Source: JBDKTK01 sp039680225
Lineage (GTDB): Bacteria > Desulfobacterota > Syntrophia > Syntrophales > UBA4778
NCBI GenBank assembly: GCA_039680225.1
Contig: JBDKTK010000374.1
Location: 1-16,178 of the forward strand
DNA: 16,178 nucleotides
Reading direction: 5' to 3'
Below are positions 13,070 through 16,178 of this stretch, piece after piece. The notes beneath the pieces were generated by a model, which saw only the letters and a program-made list of their open reading frames with translations, was not told where the DNA came from and searched no databases. The position numbers and the translations under genes are program-made. Numbering within the stretch: position 1 is the stretch's first letter; each line of letters begins with the position of its first letter.

Positions 13070-14191
13070 GTGGAATTTCAGTTCAGGTTATTGAAAAAAG
13101 ACGGGGAAGCAAGGCTGGGGGAGATGCTCACGCCCCACGGCAGGGTGGATACGCCCGCCTTCATGCCGGTGGGGACGCAGGGCACGGTGAAGTCCATGAC
13201 CCCTGAGGAATTGAAAAAGGCCGGAGCACAGGTAATCCTGTCCAACACGTACCATTTGTTCCTCAGGCCCGGCCCGGAACTTATAAGAAGATTCGGAGGA
13301 CTCCACAGGTTCATGAACTGGAGCGGCCCCATCCTTACCGACAGCGGGGGCTTCCAGGTTTACAGCCTGGCCGCCATCCGCAAGATCAGGGACGAGGGCG
13401 TGACATTCCGCTCCCACCTGGACGGCTCATCCCATTTCCTTTCCCCGGAAATGGCGGTTGATGTCCAGGCGGCGCTCGGGTCCGACATCATGATGTGCCT
13501 CGATGAGTGCCCGCCGTACCCGGCGGAATTCAAGGAAGTCGAAAGGGCCCTTGTCAGGACGGCCAGATGGGCAAAGAGGTCCAGGAAATGCGAGACAAAC
13601 CCCGGCCAGGCGCTCTTCGGGATTGTCCAGGGCGGCATATACCCCGGGCTCAGGAAGGCCGGTGTGGAGGAGATTGCCTCTATCGGCTTCGATGGGTACG
13701 CTTTAGGCGGCTTGAGCGTCGGCGAACCCAAGGCCGCCATGATGGACACAGTCGCTTTCAGCGCGCCCCTGCTGCCGGGCGGCAAGCCCCGTTACCTGAT
13801 GGGCGTGGGCACCCCGGAGGACATCCTGGAAGCCGTTTCCCTCGGGATGGACATTTTCGACTGCGTCATCCCCACAAGGTCGGCAAGGCACGGATTATTA
13901 TTTACAAATGACGGAAACGTTGTTATAAAAAACGCCCGATTTCGGGATGATGAATCGCCTCTCGACCGTTTTTGCGATTGTTATACCTGCAGAAATTTTT
14001 CACGGGCATACCTGAGGCACCTTTTTGTCGCCAGAGAGATTCTGGCGATTATTTTAAATACGATACACAATATAAGATTTTATATGAGATTAATGGAGAG
14101 GGCCCGCCTGGCCATAACGGAAGGGACTTACAATGAGTTCCGGCGGGCATTTGAGGTCTCCAGGTCTGAAACACGAGGAGGGAACGAATGA
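13070..14191 (+). CDS. tgt: Queuine/archaeosine tRNA-ribosyltransferase (tRNA-guanine transglycosylase)
   Basis: A 373-residue cytoplasmic enzyme that exchanges guanine-34 of tRNAs with GUN anticodons for preQ1, the step before QueA. Visible are TPAFMPVGTQGTVK, the base-binding Asp in LTDSGGFQVYSL, FGIVQGG, the nucleophile in FDCVIPTRSARHG and the zinc site CDCYTC with a following His (SRAYLRHLF). Start: two in-frame GTG codons lie at 13064 and 13070. AGGGAG (13059-13064) overlaps the first and lies 5 nt before the second, and the protein aligns from MEFQF, so 13070 is chosen. The last third (from about 13895) is notably AT-richer and holds a hairpin at 14028-14048. It overlaps yajC by 4 nt (ATGA). 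Confidence 0.97.
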   Translation: MEFQFRLLKKDGEARLGEMLTPHGRVDTPAFMPVGTQGTVKSMTPEELKKAGAQVILSNTYHLFLRPGPELIRRFGGLHRFMNWSGPILTDSGGFQVYSLAAIRKIRDEGVTFRSHLDGSSHFLSPEMAVDVQAALGSDIMMCLDECPPYPAEFKEVERALVRTARWAKRSRKCETNPGQALFGIVQGGIYPGLRKAGVEEIASIGFDGYALGGLSVGEPKAAMMDTVAFSAPLLPGGKPRYLMGVGTPEDILEAVSLGMDIFDCVIPTRSARHGLLFTNDGNVVIKNARFRDDESPLDRFCDCYTCRNFSRAYLRHLFVAREILAIILNTIHNIRFYMRLMERARLAITEGTYNEFRRAFEVSRSETRGGNE

Positions 14192-14517
14192 ATCCGGCAT
14201 ATGCGATGGGACAGGCGGGCGGGGGAACCCCCGGGGGGGATTACCAGTTTATTATAATGATGGGCCTTATCTTTGTTATTTTTTACTTCCTGATAATCCG
14301 CCCCCAGCAGAAGAAACAAAAAGAATTGAAAGAAATGATCCAGAATATTACGCACGGCGACACGGTCGTGACTTCGGGAGGGCTTTACGGCAAAGTGACA
14401 GGCCTGACTGATGCGGTGGTGACCATAGAAATCGCCGACAAGGTCAGGGTCAAGGTGGCCAGGTCCCATATATCCGCCGTGGCACAGAAAGTGGAGAAAG
14501 AGGAGGGCAAAGGCTGA
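14188..14517 (+). CDS. yajC: Preprotein translocase subunit YajC
   Basis: A 109-residue inner-membrane accessory subunit of the Sec translocon that associates with SecD and SecF. It has a short Gly/Ala-rich N-terminus, one membrane segment (about 20-38, FIIMMGLIFVIFYFLII) ending in RPQQKKQKEL, the family mark, and a cytoplasmic domain with GDTVVTSGGLYGKV. A strong GAGGAGG lies just inside the end of tgt, and the start codon overlaps the tgt stop, indicating translational coupling. secD begins 4 nt after its stop. Confidence 0.97.
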   Translation: MNPAYAMGQAGGGTPGGDYQFIIMMGLIFVIFYFLIIRPQQKKQKELKEMIQNITHGDTVVTSGGLYGKVTGLTDAVVTIEIADKVRVKVARSHISAVAQKVEKEEGKG

Positions 14518-14521
14518 ACAT

Positions 14522-16120
14522 ATGTTCAAGGATATTAAGATCAGAGTAATAATTACCCTAATAGTAACCGGGATTGCCCTAGTCTACCTGGTCCCGTCTT
14601 TTACAACCCTGCCGGACGTCTGGAAGAAGTATTTGCCCAGCGACAAACTCCGGCTGGGGCTTGACCTCCAGGGCGGCATGCACCTTGTGCTGGAAGTCGA
14701 AACCCAGAAAGCCATTGAAAGCACCCTGGACAGGTTTGCCAATGACATGAAAGAGGTGCTCATGAACCGCAAGGTCCGCTTCCGCAATGTTGAAAGGGGT
14801 TCCGCGGGGATTATATCTCTTGAGCTTACAGACAAGGATTCGGCAGCCGAATTCAACAAAGTCATAAAAGAGCAGTATCCGGACCTGGAAGTCAAATCCT
14901 CCGAGATAGTGGAAGGACGGGAGAAGATCTCCCTGAAGATGAAAGACAAGAGGGCCGAGGAAGTCAAAAAACATGCCGTCGAGCAGAGCCTGGAAACCAT
15001 CCGCAACAGGATCGACCAGTTCGGCGTGACCGAGCCGGAAATCGCCCCCCAGGGCGAGGACCGCATAGCCATCCAGCTTCCCGGCATCAAGGACCCCCGC
15101 AGCGCCATTGAACTTATTGGCAAAACGGCCCGCCTCGAGTTCATGCTGGTCGATGAGGAAGGCGATATCGGGGCAGCCATGAGGGGCATAGTGCCTCCGG
15201 GCGACATCGTTATGAACGAAAAACGGATTGACCGGAAAACGGGCAGGATGTCGGAAATTCCCATCCTGCTGAAAAACAGGGCCGTCCTGACGGGCGATTC
15301 TGTTGAGACGGCGCGCGTCGCCATCAGCGACCGCTTCGGCGAGCCGTATGTTTCCCTGAAATTCAAGGCCCAGGGCGCCAGGGACTTCGACCGCATTACG
15401 GCGGAGAACGTGAAAAGAAGGCTCGCCATAGTGCTTGACGGGGTCGTCTATTCAGCCCCCGTCATCCAGGAGAGGATCTCCGGCGGCGATGCCCAGATCA
15501 CAGGCTCCTTCTCGGAAGAGGAAGCCAAGATCCTGGCCATAGCGCTGCGTTCCGGAGCGCTGCCGGCCCCCGTAAAGATACTCGAGCAGGTGACGGTCGG
15601 CCCCTCATTGGGACAGGACTCCATCGAAAAAGGTATCCTGTCAGTCGTCATAGGCACCCTGCTGGTCATGGTTTTCATGGTATTCTATTACAGAACATCG
15701 GGAATGATAGCCAATTTTGCTCTATTGCTCAATGTTGTCCTGATACTTGGGGTGCTTGCAATTTTCAAGGCAACATTGACGTTGCCGGGCATTGCCGGGA
15801 TAGTGCTCACGGTCGGTATGGCGGTCGATGCGAACGTCCTTATATTTGAAAGGACCCGTGAAGAGATGAGGCTCGGGAAGACGCCGCGCGCGGCCATAGA
15901 CGCGGGCTTTTCCAAGGCGTTCATCACAATCCTGGACACCCACATCACTACGCTTATAGCAACCCTGCTCCTGTTCCAGTTCGGGACCGGCCCTATCAAA
16001 GGGTTCGCAGTCACCCTGAGCGTTGGTATCGTGTTCAGCATATTCACGGCCGTTTTTGTGTCCAGGATCATCTTCGACTATCTGATCTGGAACAGAAAAA
16101 TAAAAACAATCAGTATATAG
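14522..16120 (+). CDS. secD: Protein translocase subunit SecD
   Basis: A 532-residue inner-membrane RND-type protein that, with SecF, uses the proton or sodium gradient to help pull exported proteins through SecYEG. The order is standard: a first membrane segment (about 9-26), LGLDLQGGMHLVLEV, the periplasmic P1 region with ETIRNRIDQFGVTEPEI (from residue 158), IALRSGALPAPV, then five more membrane segments from about 370 to the end, including GMAVDANVLIFERTREE. Length lies between the short Gram-positive form and the 615-residue E. coli form. AAAGG lies about 9 nt before the ATG. It follows yajC at 4 nt and precedes secF by 19 nt. Confidence 0.97.
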   Translation: MFKDIKIRVIITLIVTGIALVYLVPSFTTLPDVWKKYLPSDKLRLGLDLQGGMHLVLEVETQKAIESTLDRFANDMKEVLMNRKVRFRNVERGSAGIISLELTDKDSAAEFNKVIKEQYPDLEVKSSEIVEGREKISLKMKDKRAEEVKKHAVEQSLETIRNRIDQFGVTEPEIAPQGEDRIAIQLPGIKDPRSAIELIGKTARLEFMLVDEEGDIGAAMRGIVPPGDIVMNEKRIDRKTGRMSEIPILLKNRAVLTGDSVETARVAISDRFGEPYVSLKFKAQGARDFDRITAENVKRRLAIVLDGVVYSAPVIQERISGGDAQITGSFSEEEAKILAIALRSGALPAPVKILEQVTVGPSLGQDSIEKGILSVVIGTLLVMVFMVFYYRTSGMIANFALLLNVVLILGVLAIFKATLTLPGIAGIVLTVGMAVDANVLIFERTREEMRLGKTPRAAIDAGFSKAFITILDTHITTLIATLLLFQFGTGPIKGFAVTLSVGIVFSIFTAVFVSRIIFDYLIWNRKIKTISI

Positions 16121-16139
16121 GGGCAGGAGAATTCATTTA

Positions 16140-16178
16140 ATGGAGATCATAAAATCTGGAATAAACATTGATTTCGTG
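16140..16178 (+). CDS. secF: Protein translocase subunit SecF, first 13 codons
   Basis: The reading MEIIKSGINIDFV, starting at an ATG with AGGAG about 10 nt upstream, matches the usual SecF N-terminus (an IDF motif before the first membrane segment). It lies 19 nt after the secD stop, the expected gene order. The remainder is outside the window. Confidence 0.85.
   Translation, partial: MEIIKSGINIDFV

Overview
The window (16,178 bp) is a chromosomal segment of a Gram-negative-type bacterium. It has lipoproteins, a queA-tgt-yajC-secD-secF cluster, a sigma-54 activator and an anaerobe-style acyl-CoA carboxylase operon. The mix would suit a member of the Desulfobacterota or a relative (syntroph or sulfate-reducer type), but this is inference and I cannot place it further. 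Coding density is high, arginine AGG codons are frequent, and no tRNA, rRNA, CRISPR array, insertion sequence or phage gene was seen.

Layout. (1) 1-1011 (+): C-terminal part of an elongation factor G gene. (2) 1194-3368 (+): a GAF-GAF-AAA+-Fis sigma-54 activator. (3) 3369-3841: a 473-bp AT-rich gap that is the most interesting part of the window. It holds a cluster of GTGC/GCAC dyads, a textbook -24/-12 (sigma-54) promoter at 3619-3634, and a highly structured RNA of about 190 nt ending in a Rho-independent terminator at 3802-3833. (4) 5795-3842 (-): a small Ala/Pro-rich lipoprotein with its own terminator, then a patatin-like lipoprotein, a YtxH-like protein and a DUF948-like protein. (5) 6046-6441 (+): a PcaC/AhpD-superfamily protein, convergent with (6) across a bidirectional terminator. 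(6) 10628-6505 (-): a four-gene operon of biotin-dependent carboxyltransferase, methylglutaconyl-CoA-hydratase-like crotonase, HMG-CoA-lyase-like protein and a 70-residue biotin carrier. (7) 10986-16178 (+): mazG, a DUF2065 gene, queA, tgt, yajC, secD and the first 13 codons of secF.

How it fits together. Block 6 resembles the lower leucine/isovalerate pathway (methylcrotonyl-CoA to methylglutaconyl-CoA to HMG-CoA to acetoacetate plus acetyl-CoA). However, no biotin carboxylase is encoded here, and the lyase-like enzyme has Gln where HMG-CoA lyases keep their catalytic Cys. Block 7 combines nucleotide-pool cleaning, two queuosine tRNA-modification enzymes and the Sec accessory complex in a widely conserved order.

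The candidate undescribed system is block 2 plus block 3: a sigma-54 activator immediately followed by a sigma-54-type promoter driving a structured small RNA. That RNA has a three-way junction, presents an anti-Shine-Dalgarno-like loop, and contains a stem repeated in the terminator so that two mutually exclusive folds are possible. All of this is read from sequence; expression, structure and targets are untested.
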